A DNA stretch of 64,000 nucleotides. It comes from Thermothelomyces thermophilus ATCC 42464. Taxonomy: Eukaryota > Ascomycota > Sordariomycetes > Sordariales > Chaetomiaceae. The first letter of the stretch is position 1, and each line of letters begins with the position of its first letter. The stretch covers positions 1,426,001 through 1,490,000 of the forward strand of contig NC_016476.1 in NCBI RefSeq assembly GCF_000226095.1. Reading direction: 5' to 3'. The notes under the pieces are model-generated. The model had not been told where the DNA came from and made no database searches. It was given only the letters and a program-made list of their open reading frames with translations. Shown piece after piece: positions 30,992 to 43,200 of the stretch. Both the position numbers and the translations under genes were made by a program.

Positions 30992-32299
30992 GCGACTATT
31001 TTATTAATCTTTATTGTGTTAATTATTATGTCTTGTTTTACATCTATTTTAATATTTTTTTCTGTGTTTTCTTTTACTTTTTCTCTTATTTTCTTTCATG
31101 TTTTTTCATCTTCTCATTTCAATCTTGTACTTCTAAGATCATACCAAGCGCCTGGTGCCAGGGTAAGGAGTTAATTAGGCGGGGGGAGGATCACGGTTCG
31201 GCGGGCGTTATAGGAATTTTGGGGTAATTTATGTCATAACATTATGTATGAATACCATTCACTGGATCTGATAATTATTTCTTGAGGTATTAGTGAGAGA
31301 TCTGGCGGTTCTTTGGAGACGTGGCACCAATTAATTACAGTTCTTATGGCCACCACAGACAATCAACAGTCAACGAGAGTTGGCCAGCTGTGCGGCCGCG
31401 CTTGGATGTAATATGTACCCACAGACCACCTCGGTGGCATGTATCATGGCCTGTCTCTCGAGACGAAGACGCGGAATGCAAGAGGTGGAATTCTCGTGAC
31501 CTGTTGAATTGAGATGAACCCAAAATTTCTGAGATATTTGTACTGTGGTCATGACTACCTGTGTTAGGATCTCCCTTTATTATAGGCGAGTCTGGACGGA
31601 TAGTCATGGTCTCTTCCTTGATTAGGTCAACGACAACACATAATTACGAGGTCGATCACTTGAGGAGTTGTTCGCATGAGTCGCCTGCTTTTGCTTCCTT
31701 GCCACAATATCAATCAAGTCATCGCAAACGTGGGCCTGGCATCCAAAAGCTGGCTTGAAAGAATTAACCTCAATACCAGGTCAACAAACCCAAGACCATC
31801 CAGGCACTATTTGAAACGATGCACATATGTAGAATCCGGAAGATTGACGCTAGGTTGTCCTTCAAACAGCCCCTTTCCTTCCAGTTTTCCATGATTGTAC
31901 CCTTGCTTCTACGAGCCTGCCGGTTGCCCTGATAATTTACATCCATCCCGAGTAGCGGAGCCATGACTACACCTGCTCACGGTCATCTCAGCCACTTCTC
32001 GAACACTGGCTTTCTCCAGCGGGGAGTCATCGTCTCAGCTCGTCAACAGCACCAACAAAGACCCCACCGGTTACACGTGCAAGGGCTCTATATCACGATG
32101 TGCGCTGGGTGACAAAGAAGCTAATTATGGTGGTGGCGTCATGTGGTGACGTTCTTCTGCTATTATGAGAATAGAACTGCGTTTTGTGTGTATATAGATT
32201 CTCCTACCTACCTTGCCCCTCAACGGCGCATTCTACTCGCCGCAACAAGTCCCCGATTGGCTTTCAAGTTCTTTATCAAAGGTTGAACCCAACCTGGCA
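30992..32299. other. AT-rich intergenic region
   Basis: T-rich 3' flank at 31000-31130, then at least six TAATTA words up to 32122. No gene found. Confidence 0.65.
32191..32197 (+). promoter_or_regulatory. TATA-like element
   Basis: TATATAG about 105 bp upstream of the ATG at 32300, in a suitable position for a core promoter. Confidence 0.4.
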
Positions 32300-33190
32300 A
32301 TGAGCCTTCTCGGAGGAAGCGGTAACAATCCCACCTTCGGCCGCGACCCCGGTCCGCCTCCCCCCTTCGCGGGCATTACCAGCGCCCCCCTTCCTCCACC
32401 AGACCTCGGCCCCCCGCCCCCGGGCACCTTTCGCACCGTCCAAGCACCGTACTATCCCATGGCAATGCCGGGAATGCCTGTACCGGGCATGCTGGTGCCT
32501 CCCGGCATGCCCATGCCCATGCCCATGCCCATGGCCGGAATGGGCATGCCCTATTACTACCCGTCCGGCCCGGCGCCGCCGCAGCCCGTGATATTCTACG
32601 GGCCCCCCTGCTACCCGCCGCCGCCGTACACGCCGTCCGCGGTGGTGGGCGGCCCGCAGCAGCAGCAGCAGGTGGGCTACGGCGCGGCGGTGGCGGTGGA
32701 CGCACAAGGGGTGGTGTACCAGTACGTGTCCGGGCTGGCGGGTTCCGGGCGGTTCCCGGGGCCGGCGCCGGTGGTCGACCCGGACTTCCCCGCGGCGAAC
32801 CACATCAACAGCACGGGCGGGGCCGGGGTCGAGCCGCTGTTCAACTACTTCTTCCCGACGGAGCACGCCAAGGTGATCGTCCTCAAGTGCCCCGTCCCGC
32901 CCTGGACGCTGGTCGCCGGCACGTATGCCGACCTGCCCTTCCACGCGGCCAAGGTGCCGGCCAACGTGACCATGGCGGAGCTGCTGGTCGGGTTCGGGGC
33001 CGACAACCCGGACAAGGCCAGGAACCAGTTCTGGGAGGTGTACCCGCAGGGCGGGGGCAAGTGGGGTTGGAAGGAGCACTGCACGGGCGACGACGAGGTC
33101 ATGATGGCCCGGACGGTCAGGGACATGGGTTGGGTCGAGAAGAGGGACGGGGCCGTGCAGACGGTGTATTTGTGGATCAGCAAGTCGTGA
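32300..33190 (+). CDS. Proline-rich fungal protein of unknown function
   Basis: A single exon of 296 residues from the ATG at 32300; the frame upstream contains no other ATG. Residues 1-145 are Pro/Met/Gly-rich with a run of MP dipeptides (PMPMPMPMAGMGMP) and a short Gln run near residue 125. A compact C-terminal domain follows (about 205-296): YFFPTEHAKVIVLKCPVPPW, LPFHAAKVPANVTMAELLVG, NQFWEVYPQGGGKWGWKEHC and a last VQTVYLWISKS. The combination of a disordered proline-rich half and a small conserved C-terminal domain occurs in fungal hypothetical proteins. No enzyme motif is seen, and no signal peptide or membrane segment. The MP run comes from a short (ATGCCC)n repeat. Confidence 0.75.
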   Translation: MSLLGGSGNNPTFGRDPGPPPPFAGITSAPLPPPDLGPPPPGTFRTVQAPYYPMAMPGMPVPGMLVPPGMPMPMPMPMAGMGMPYYYPSGPAPPQPVIFYGPPCYPPPPYTPSAVVGGPQQQQQVGYGAAVAVDAQGVVYQYVSGLAGSGRFPGPAPVVDPDFPAANHINSTGGAGVEPLFNYFFPTEHAKVIVLKCPVPPWTLVAGTYADLPFHAAKVPANVTMAELLVGFGADNPDKARNQFWEVYPQGGGKWGWKEHCTGDDEVMMARTVRDMGWVEKRDGAVQTVYLWISKS

Positions 33191-33838
33191 CGAGGTCAAT
33201 ATTGAAGTACGTAGGAGATATAATAATAGATCAACCGTGTGCTATCAAGAAACTGTATTATAAAGAGATTGGGGGGTTGCTCTGATTTCCCAGGAGATTG
33301 CGCGGCTCCAAATTCGAGCATTAATAATTATTCGTCATTGTTGACATTCTGGTAAACGGAACTGAGGTGTATATATATATATGATGGTTGTGAAGGGATT
33401 GTTGATGAAATTCAGCATTTTAGCTCAGAGAGAAAAACAGGAAAACATTTGATGATGGGGTTACAAAGACAAGAAATGGAAGATTGCAAACATAGGTGCT
33501 CAGCAAATGACCTGTGGGAGGAGCCGTGCCCCTGTTGTAGCCCAAACGGGTAATTAAGTCTATGATCCCTGTCTTCGGTGCTACGGAACAAATCCGATTT
33601 TTCGGGTTGTTTCCGCCCCCCGACGGTCTTGCCAATGCTCCCTCCTTCATCAGAACCAAAGGTGGCATGAGGGTGAGGGACATTGTTTTGTTGGAATTCC
33701 AGCTGTTGAGACCCCTGAGATGGCGTGTTCGGAGCTGCAGACCTAACCTCAATTCTCTCCCCCCTTTTTCCTCTGCACACCCCGTATTTCATATGTATAA
33801 CCCGAGTTCCTGCTGCTACTTCGGCGTCATCCCGAACT
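33191..33838. other. Intergenic
   Basis: 3' flank of the proline-rich gene and promoter of the Zn2Cys6 gene, with TAATTA near 33330 and 33551 and a TA repeat at about 33370. No gene supported. Confidence 0.6.
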
Positions 33839-35264
33839 ATGGCCTCAGAACGACGCAGCGAGCGCGTCGAGCAGCGGCGACGGAGAAAGATCCCTCTGGC
33901 GTGTGAGCCGTGCCGGGAGCGCAAGTCGAGGTGCGACGGGGCCAAACCGATCTGCTCCACCTGCCAGCGCCGGTCACTGTCGCTCCACCACTGTGTCTAC
34001 ACCCTTGAGAATGCCCGGACGGCAAGCAACGAAGCGTGAGCGTTCCGTCCCCATTTTAACTTGACTTGGTGCTCTTCTCGCTGACACGGGCCCCCTTTCT
34101 TTCTTTCCTCCTCGTTGTTCCCCGACAGCTACATCAAGGTCCTCCATGACCGGATCCGCCGCCTTGAGAAGACATGCACAGCCCACGGCCTCCCGATCCC
34201 GCCGCTGGACTCCACAGAGGAGGCCGAGGATGCGTCCGGGCCGCCGCCGGTGACTCTGTCTCCGTCCCCGCTCCATCCCGGGAAGCGGCCGAGCGAAACT
34301 AGCATCCCGGTCCCGCGCCCGGCCCATGGCCTCCGGGACCATGACTCTCCGCCGAACCTACGACTCCAGGTCACGGTGACGTCGCCGAACCCGGACCACG
34401 AACGGCTGGAGGCCACCGAGTCGACGGCCGGCGTCACCGCCATGGGCACCGTTGCCACGGAGCACGACGTGTCGCAGGCGTTTGAGGCGGCTAACGAGTT
34501 TTACGGGAGCTCCTCGGCCGCCTCTTTCATGAAGGAGGCCTACACATCGGTCAAGCCACAACGGCCGCGGCACCAGGAGGCCAACCCGGCCAACGTCCCC
34601 GCCTTCTCTGTCAACTTTGCGCGGACCGGCCCCCGCGGGAGGGCCCAGTTCGCCCAGGCGGACAAGTTCGCGCTGCCACCGCGCCACCTCGCCGATCACC
34701 TGCTGAGCCGGTTCTGGGAGCGGGTCTACTGGCTGTACCCCCTCTTCGACAAGGCCACCTTCCTGCGGGCATACGAGAGCCTCTGGCGGCCCTCACACGA
34801 GCAGCCGGCGGAGCCCTCCCTCCCGGGCCTCGGGCTGGGGAGCAGCCCCGGGGCGGACGCGGGGACCATCGTCTTCCACTGCGCCCTCAACACCATGTTC
34901 GCCCTCGGCGCCCAATTCTCCGACCTCAGCCTCGGGGACAAGGCCTCGGCCATCGAGACCTTCTTCAACCGGGGCAAGGCGTTCGTGGGCCTGGACTTCA
35001 TCGACATGCACAACGTCGGCGTCGTCCAGTCGCTCCTCCTCATGGCCCTGTTCCTCCAGAGCACGCCGTTCCCGAGCCGGTGTTGGAACGCGGTCGGCCT
35101 CGCATGCCGCGTCGCTCAGGGGCTCGGCCTGCACACGGACACGGACAGGACGTCGCGGCCGCCGCTCGAGACGGAGATCCGAAGGCGGACCTGGCATGGC
35201 TGTGTCATCTTGGACATGTAAGTAAAGAAGAAAGAAGAAAGAAGGAGTAATTACCTCTTATTCC

Positions 35265-35301
<37 letters not shown>

Positions 35302-36962
35302 CTCCGCCCTCTCTCCCCCCTCCGCCTGTGCTTTGTTTTCTAACCTTGGCACGCTCGCCCGTTAATTATCACACCAATTTGCAGGATCGTCAGCATGACT
35401 TACGGGCGGCCGACGATGACGGCCCATCTGCCGGACCTGCCGCTTCCTAGTACCGTCGAGTTCGGAGAGGCTACACTCGAGACCCCCCGGCAACACCGAG
35501 CCGGTCCACAAGACGACGGCGTCCCCTCCAAGATGTGTTTCTACGTGGAGCACATCCGACAATGCCGCATCCTCGGCGAGATCCTCTCCAACGTCTACCA
35601 ACCCTCCGCCGGCGGAACGGGGAGCGGCCCGCCGTGGTGGTTTGACCAGAAATCGCGCGGCATGGACGCCATCTCGGATCTGGACGCCAAGCTCTCCCGA
35701 TACGAGAGAGAGCTGCCCCCCATCATGTCCTGGACCTCACCGTGCGACATCAGCGGCCTGGACAAAGACCGCCAGCTCGTCATTACTGCCCAGAGGACCG
35801 TTCTCCGGGGGAGGTAATTCAGCCCCTTCCTCTCTCTCTCTCCGCCTCCTCCGCCTCCTCCGCCCCCTCCTTCATTCTCACCCATTCTCCCCACTGGAAC
35901 GCACACCCGCACACACCCGCACGTTGCCTTGAATAACCTGGCTAAAAAAAACCCTTCTCAATGTACCTAGCTTCCTCTACCTCCGCCTCATGCTCCACCG
36001 CCCGATCCTGACGCAGCTCTGCGCCAACAACACGGAGCCGAGTCCGGGCACGGGCACGGGCACGGGCACGGAGCCGAGCTCACCGGCACGGCAAGGTGCT
36101 GCAGTCCCCGCGACGGCCGGCCAGGAGCTCTTCACGTCTTTTGCGGCCGGTTGCGCCAGGATCTGCCTGGGAGCCGCCATGGACCTCATCGAGCTGGTCC
36201 ACAGCACCTACCTGACCAACACCACGGGCGGGTGGTGGTGGGACGGGCTGTGTAAGAACCCGCCTTCCCGTTTTCTTTCTTTCTTTCTTTATTCTGAGTC
36301 GATTGCTAACCGCGGACGCGCAGATGCCTTCACGGCCGGCCTGGCCGTCATCGTGGGGTACCTCTCGCCCCCGCTGCTGGCGTCGGTCGACAGGCAGCGC
36401 CTCGAGAGGTCGTGGATGCTGTGCCAGGGCATCCTGGCGCACCTGACCTCGTTCAGCATCTCTGCACAGCGGTCTCTGAGGCTGCTTCAGAAAGTCCACG
36501 CCGACGTCATGTCGCGGTCTTCAGGTGAGACCCTTTCCCCAACCTCCCCTGCCGCTTCTTTTCTTCCCCCCCTTCCGGTCACCTACGAGCAAGAACAAAC
36601 CAAGAACCTGGGAAAATCCCCCGAGAGTTTGGAATCGACCACAGACCTAATTAACGTGATTATTCAATTAATTATTAGCTGCCTCGGACAAAGACCAAGA
36701 CCCGCCGCCGCCCCTGCGCCCTCCGACGATGTCGGCTAATAATCATGACACCGCCACCACGGCGCATGCGGACGCGGCGGCCGGCTCGGGGCAGCAGGGG
36801 CCCGCCACGCAAGCCGAGGAGGCGCCGCTGGATCTGGGCAGCAGTTTTCAGTTTCAGCTGCCCGCCGGTACCGACATGTTTGGGGCCGGGCTGGTGTTCA
36901 ACTGGGACCAGTCCCTTGACATGATCCCTGGCGGTCTAGGCATGGACATCTACCAGTATTAA
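33839..36962 (+). CDS. Zn2Cys6 fungal transcription factor
   Basis: Six exons: 33839-34035, 34129-35217, 35385-35813, 35971-36251, 36324-36524 and 36679-36962, 826 residues with every junction in frame. The binuclear zinc cluster lies at residues 22-52 (CEPCRERKSRC...CSTCQRR...C), preceded by basic residues. A short coiled region (YIKVLHDRIRRLEKTC) follows. The fungal_trans middle-homology domain runs through FWERVYWLYPLFDKATFLRA, GLACRVAQGLGLHTDTDR and the spliced block LDM-IVSMTYGRP. The C terminus is acidic/Gln-rich and may activate transcription. It ends 283 bp from the end of the Baeyer-Villiger monooxygenase gene, tail to tail, so it may regulate that gene; this is inference. Introns carry CT repeats and TAATTA words. 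Confidence 0.9.
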
Positions 36963-37245
36963 TTTATTACCTAATTAGACCGGGGAAATCGGTCACCCGC
37001 TCTCGAGGAGACCTTGGGTGTGTGTTAGGGTTCAATATCTCCCTGTTGTGATTTCTGTAGCAGGTAATAAATTAATACACCATACCATGAATACCTCCTA
37101 ATCATGTATTTATCTCCTTGACAGACGGGAGCGCAGTCAAAATCTCTCTACCTTCGTCGTCTTACTCGTAATAGCCATTTGGTCACGTCATCTACCTATA
37201 TCCACCACCCCTTCGTCATGCGTCCGGCGAGAGCGTTGGTAGAAA
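36963..37245. other. Shared 3' flank of convergent genes
   Basis: About 280 bp between the stop codons of the Zn2Cys6 gene and the monooxygenase gene, AT-rich, with CTAATTAG just after the first stop. Confidence 0.6.
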
Positions 37246-37908
37246 TTACAGCGCCCGATTCTTCCACCCGGGCAGCGCTGCCGCCCACCACGCCATCAAG
37301 GTGGCCAGTCGGGAGTTTGGGTTGTTTCCAGCCAGCCCAGAGAGCAAAAGCAAACCTGCCGCAAGAATAGCGGTGACGGTCATGAGCCAACGGCCATAGC
37401 AAGACCTCCTGGGAATGACCGGATCCAATTTACCCTGATAAATAATAATTAATAACGAATAATAATCAGATGGTGTCAGTTGGGAGAGCGGACAAAAAAA
37501 GAACGGAAATGAGAGAGAAACAAAAGAACGATAATTAGATGAGAAATATTAAAGAAAAAACGCACCGTGTACTCCCAGTCCCGCCAGACGGGAAACAGGC
37601 TCTCGTACCAGTAGCGGGCCTGGCTCCAGGGGTAGGTCATGGCGTTCCAGGCCTTGCCGCCGGGCCCGCGGACGTACCAGCTGCTGCAGCCGGACGACCA
37701 GACGGTGCGGCGCAGGGCGCTCTGGATGCGGCGCGCGAACGCCTCCTCGGCGGGCCGCTTGAGGCTGACGACGACGCCGGCGCGGCCGTCCAGGGCGGGC
37801 CGCAGCACGCGCAGCGCATAGTTGACCGCGTTCTCGATCGCCATGACGGCCGAGGTGTGTCCCGTGGCGGTGTTGGGGCCTAATTGCATGCAGAGATTTT
37901 GTGTCAGC

Positions 37909-37942
<34 letters not shown>

Positions 37943-39384
37943 TTTTTTTTTTTTTTTAAGGAAAACGAAAAACCAAAACAAAGGGGGGGGAGGCAGGAAG
38001 GGGGGAGGGAGAAAGGGGGAAGCTCACCGAGAAGAAAAAACATGTTGGGGAACCCGCTGAGGGAGGTACAGTTGTACGCTTCGGGCCCGCCAAAGGACTC
38101 CCAGTGTTGGGCGAGGGTCTCGCCGTCGCGGCCGACGACCTCGACGCCGGGGAGGTACTGGTTGGTGGCGAAGCCGTTGGCCATGATGATGACGTCTGCC
38201 TCGACGACCGTGCCGCTCCGCATGCGCAACCCGTCCGGCAGGATCTCGGCGACGGGCTCGTCGGTCAGCGTGACGTTCTCGGCGTGCAGGGTCTCGAGGT
38301 AGCCCGAGTCGAAGATGCGCCGCTTGCAGCCGACCTCGAAGTCCGGGATGAGCATGTCGTGGTACTCGGCCGGGGCGGTCCGGCGCATGTACTCCTCCGC
38401 CCGTTCCCGCATCTTGCGCCGGTACCGCGCCCCGTCCTCGGTCAGCTTGAACCCTCTCCAGGACGCCTCGGCGAGTACGTAGACGAGGAAGCGCTGCAGC
38501 CTGGTCAGGCCCGGGACGGCGGCCAGCAGGGCCCGGACGGCGCCGGGGATCCGCCGGTCGATGGGCGGGTAGACCCAGTGCTTGGACCGCACCACCTGGG
38601 TCAGGTGCCGGACCCGGCCCGCGATGGCCGGCACGATCTGGGCGGCGGTGCACCCGTTGCCGAAGAGGACGACCCGCTTGCCCGTCAGGTCGACGTCGGA
38701 CCGCCACCGGGCCGAGTGGAACACGGGCCCGCGGAACCGCTCGAGTCCGGGCACGTCCAGCTCCCGCGGCTGCGTGAACAGGCCGGTCGCCGAGAACAGG
38801 TAGCGGCACTCGTGCACCAGCACGCGGACTTTCCATTTCCCTCCTCGCCCTCTCTCTTCCCTCTGACCTTCCCCTTCCCCTTCCTCCCGCTCCGGCTCCG
38901 GATCCCGCACGCGCACCCAGAGGCGCCAGACGGCGCGGTCCTCGATCCAGACGCAGCGGAAGACGTCGGCGTTGAAGACCATACCGTCGGTGACGCGGTA
39001 GCGGTCGGCGACAGCGGCGAGGTAGGCGCGCAGCTCGGCGGCGGGCGGCAGCACGCGGGTCCAGGCCGGGTTGGGCGCGAAGGAGAAGGAGTAGAGCGCG
39101 CTGGGCACGTCGCAGGCCGCGCCCGGGTAGTCGTTGACCAGCCAGGTGCCGCCGGGCCCCGGGTCGCGCGAGAAGAGCCGGAGGTGGTGGTGGCCGCCCT
39201 GCCCCCCCGCCGTCAGACCGTACCATCGGGCCAGCGTCGCGCCCAGGCAGATGCCCGAGAAGCCGGTGCCGATGCAGGCAAAGGTGCTGTAGCTTGGCCG
39301 ATCCGCCTGGTGGACGTCATCCGGGTCGTTGGCGGATGTGGATGTGGTATTGATATCATCGCTATTATCTCTCGGGGAGGTCAT
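37246..39384 (-). CDS. Baeyer-Villiger-type flavin monooxygenase with C-terminal membrane anchor
   Basis: Three exons on the minus strand: 39384-38028, 37879-37566 and 37434-37246, 619 residues. FAD-binding GTGFSG is at 39-44, with the GGTWLVNDYPGAACD block at 78-92. The Baeyer-Villiger fingerprint is FRGPVFHSARW (217-227), and the NADPH Rossmann motif is GNGCTA (242-247). The family converts ketones to esters or lactones with NADPH and O2; the substrate is unknown. The last exon adds CYGRWLMTVTAILAAGLLLL, a membrane segment that would tether the enzyme to a membrane. A Glu/Arg/Gly-rich insert lies at 161-182. Neighbours are a convergent Zn2Cys6 regulator and, 7 kb away, an alcohol oxidase, which hints at oxidative catabolism of an aliphatic or cyclic compound. 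Confidence 0.9.
37909..37957 (+). repeat. Composite (CT)n-T(n) microsatellite in an intron
   Basis: About 12 CT units followed by about 23 T, inside the first intron of the monooxygenase gene. The gene is on the minus strand, so its transcript reads A(n)-(AG)n. It resembles the composite at 16916-16953. Confidence 0.9.
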
Positions 39385-40281
39385 GGTGATGATGATGGTA
39401 AAAAATGTAATTAGGTTTTGTGGACAAGAAAGAAAGGACTTGTCACAGGGTAATTATTTATTATTATATCAACCGTACCCGGATCGGCGAAGGGGAAGGG
39501 AACCAACACAACCGAGGTAGTAACCAGGCAAAATATGTAGGTAGTCTTATTAATTTCGTACCTGATAGGATATGTGTTATATGTACATACATACAGGTGC
39601 ACACCTAAGTACCTACCTATCAACAGGCTTGACTATTGTTGGATGTGTTATTAAATGAGTAATCCGTCGAGATGCTCTCCGGTGTACCTCGGCTTCTCCA
39701 TCATTAAGCTCGTGTGGAGGTGCGGGGAAGCAGGGCACCTTGGATCGACGGCTAACCTGATGGTCGCACAGAGGTGGAGACGTGGAGAGCTAATTACCCC
39801 TGTGGTATGTATGTACTGTATGTAATCCGTACTTGGCCTAGATCAGTAATAGGTTCGGCATTGCTCAGGTGCGCAGTATGGATAGGGTAATGAGCGGGAT
39901 GTTCCCGACGGCCATGTCCATGCACATACCCAGGTACCTACATAGTATAGCGTCAGTTGAAGAGCTGGAGACATATTTCGACGTCCAGAAGCGTATACAC
40001 ACCCGCTTCTTCGATCTGCCATTTTGGGCTTTCCAGGTTAGTGATCTTGTGGCCAAAAAGCAAGCACAATGGTATTAGGAACACCTCTAGCAATGCTCGT
40101 TGTTGGTGCCCGCATGGTATGCTCCGCTGTCGCATGTCTTTCACGTCAGAATCGGTCGAGGAGTGTGATCGCCTTGCAGGTCATGGAAGAACCGAAGCGG
40201 TCGTAATTAAGCAACAGAAAGAACGCTCCCCAAGAACCTAACACCTCAAACAAACCCCCCCCCTCGTTACCTAACAACTAA
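39385..40281. other. Intergenic
   Basis: Promoter side of the monooxygenase and 3' flank of the CHAT gene. TAATTA words lie at 39409, 39451, 39790 and 40205, with (GTAT/ATAC) patches at 39578 and 39808. No gene supported. Confidence 0.6.
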
Positions 40282-43200
40282 TCACACCCCAAAATGGACA
40301 TACCCAGCCCACCTCAACGGCTGCAACGGCCACTTCTCCCTCGCATCCATCACCGCCTCCCTTAACACAGCCGCCACGACCCCGTCATCGACCACCACCC
40401 TCTCCCCCACCCTTTCCTCTTGCCCCTGCCCCTGCCCCTGCCGGCCCGCACGCGCCCACGCCTCCGCCAGCCGGTTATAAAACCTCCCCGCAACCTCCAC
40501 CGACGCCTCCAGCTCGGCCGGCCACATGGTCGCCACGACGTGCGGAAACCCGGCGACCTGAAACCCGGACGCGAGGTGGATCACCTCGTCCACCAGCCTT
40601 TTCGCCCTGCTCTCGGCCGTCGAGCACGCCGAGAGGCATGCTATCTTTGCCCTATTACTCGTACTAGTAGTAGTAGTAGTAGTAGTAGTAGTACTCCCAT
40701 CCGTGGTGGTCGTAAGGCCGGTATTATTAGTAGTGTGGTGGGCGATATGGCGGACCGTGAGCAGATCGGCCACCGCGACCGGGGAGGGGTCTCGTTCGGA
40801 AGGCGGGGGTTGGTGTTGGAGGATGAGGTGGCTTTCGGAGGGGTTGGAGCGGTCGGAGACGCCGTGGCAGGCGAAGTGGGCTATTTCGCAGTGGGGGAGA
40901 TTGGCGAGAACGGTTTCGGTGCTGGGGTGGCGGAGGGGGACGACGGCGTGGGAGGGGGCGAAGGCGGTGGTGATGCGGGCGAGTTCGGTGGCGGTGGTGG
41001 GGAGTGGGGGGTTGCGTTTGTCCTTGTTGGTGGGTGGGGTGGTAGGCATGAGGGCGACGAGGAGGGAGGGTTTGGTGGTGGTGGTGGTGGTGGTGGTGGT
41101 CGTCGTCGTCGTCGTCGGGGGGAGGTTGCGGAGGAAGGAGGCACGTTGTTGGGCGTAGGCGAGGGCGCGGGTAGTCGGAGTGTAGGAGCTGATGGTGTAG
41201 GTGTAGGCGTTGGCGACGGAGGATGGGCGGTGGTCGCCTGCCGCGTGGAAGGGGAGGAAGGCGCCGAGTCCGGCGCCGATCCACCAGACCCGGGTTGGTT
41301 CGATGGGCGGGGGGTTATCCAGGAGATGGAGAGCGCGCAGGATCGGTTCCGCGCAGGCGGTCCACAGCCAGGCCAGGTACTCGCGGCACATCCGGTTCTT
41401 CTTGCCGAATTCGCTCCTCGTATCGAATCGCGTCGGCTTCTTGTCCAGCCAAGCTTGGACTTCCCCCTTCCGCAGCTTTGGGAGGTGGACGAGCCGGATG
41501 GTCGATGCGGTCACCAGGATGGCATCGCTTCTCTCGTCGGCGACGTTGACCACGACGATTGGGCCACTGGCAGCAAGCGACTTGACCTCTTCCGCGGTCG
41601 GGCCCTGGAGGAAGCTTTTCTGGCCGGTCAGCTGGCGGATTTCCGATATCAGCCCATCGAGCTCCCTGACTTGGCTGTCTCGCTGGCGAACCATGGCTTG
41701 CCGCAATGCTACATCATCCACTCCCGTGTCGACCGGCCGGCTGATCACGTCCCGGAGTCTTCCATAGCGGGCTGCGTGTTCCGGGCGAGTTGCCGCAAGG
41801 CCCGAGACGTCGCTCCTGTCCTCGATCAACAGCCCCAGGATGAGGCCCCGACCCAGCTCGAGCAGCTCCAGGGCCCGGGCCGGGCTCTCACCCGCCCGGA
41901 TGGACAAGGCGCAAGTCTCGACGGCGATGTCGGAGAAGTCGGCCGTCAGACGTTGCTGGTCCTCCCTGCTCAACAGGCGGGTGTTGGTTCTGCGGAGGAT
42001 GTCTAGCACCTGCTCGCCTATCTCGACTGCCCGGGCGTATTCGCCGCGTTCCCGGAAGATGGCCATCAGCTGCACGGCGGCCACCATGCGGCTCATGGGT
42101 TCGCCGAGCGGGTCGTCCAGGGATTCCAGGTACAAGGGAACGGACCGGTCCTCCCAGGGCGGATTCCAACGGACGTCGTCGATCCGGACTTCGAACATGC
42201 CGCCAAAGTCGAACGTATGGGCAAGCGTGTACAGGCGAGCAAGACTGAACATGATGTGGCACCGATCGACATGGTTCTTGGGCACCGATGCCGCCGCATC
42301 CTCCACAAAGGAGAGCGCCTCCCGGAGGTCGCCCTGGTTACGGGTCCGCTCTGCACGCTCTCGCAACAGCCAGGCCATGTTCCTCGCATAACCCGGCCAG
42401 CTTGGGCTCTTCCGTGACAGCCGTTCCATTGCTTCTGCCTGGCGGTCGATTGCCGTGTTCAGGTAGTCCAGGTTCTCTTCTCTGTTCCGCCAGTAGCGAG
42501 AGCGGTACGCAGAGGCGAGGCTGTTGAGCCAGAGAGCGGGCGCATCACCTGGAGGTTGCATCGTCTCGACGGCTTCGCGGAGCAGTGAGAAGGCCTGGTC
42601 AAACGTGGCGTCTTGTTTGTCGACGTTGTAGAGTTTCAAAAGTTTGACACCAATGTTGTGCTTGATGCCGTTTGTGAGCAAGTCGGCAGGGGCATGGCCC
42701 GAGGGAGTTGGCAAAGCAGACCTGGAGACTCGGATGGCGTCCCGTAGGTCCTCGACTCTGTTCAGCCGATCAAAGCGGTCCTCGAGTCGGCACCCCAGAT
42801 TGGTCAAGTACTGGTTCTTTTTGGGCGAGTCGGGTGTCACGGCGACTGCGTCGAACGAGAGGCCGATAGCGGCATCCAAGTCCTCGATCCTGCTGTTCCG
42901 TTTTGCTCGCTTCTGTAGCGCGTTGGCCTGCGTTTCCAGCAGAGCAGCCCGGGACGCACCGTCGCCGTCCGGGACCACGGCAAGTCCCCGCCGGCAGATC
43001 TCTATGGACTCGGTGAGGAGGTCCGCATCTTGGTTCTGGTCGTAAACATTTTGGAGATAATAGCCCAGCTTGCCATACCAAAAGAACAGTCTCGGCGTGT
43101 CGTTGGGGGCGCGCTCCAAGGCCCTCCGCAGGAGCTGGCAGCCCTGCTCCAGGTCGTCGTCGAGTCCATGTTTCTCAAAATAACCCAGGAATAGGTCGGC

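Noticed and set aside
38104-39414. 436-residue plus-strand open frame
   Set aside because: Antisense to the monooxygenase, which has clear FAD, NADPH and BVMO motifs.
40420-42006. 528-residue plus-strand open frame opposite the CHAT gene
   Set aside because: It is an antisense shadow of the GC3-biased CHAT coding strand, with Gly/Arg/Val-rich composition and no domain.
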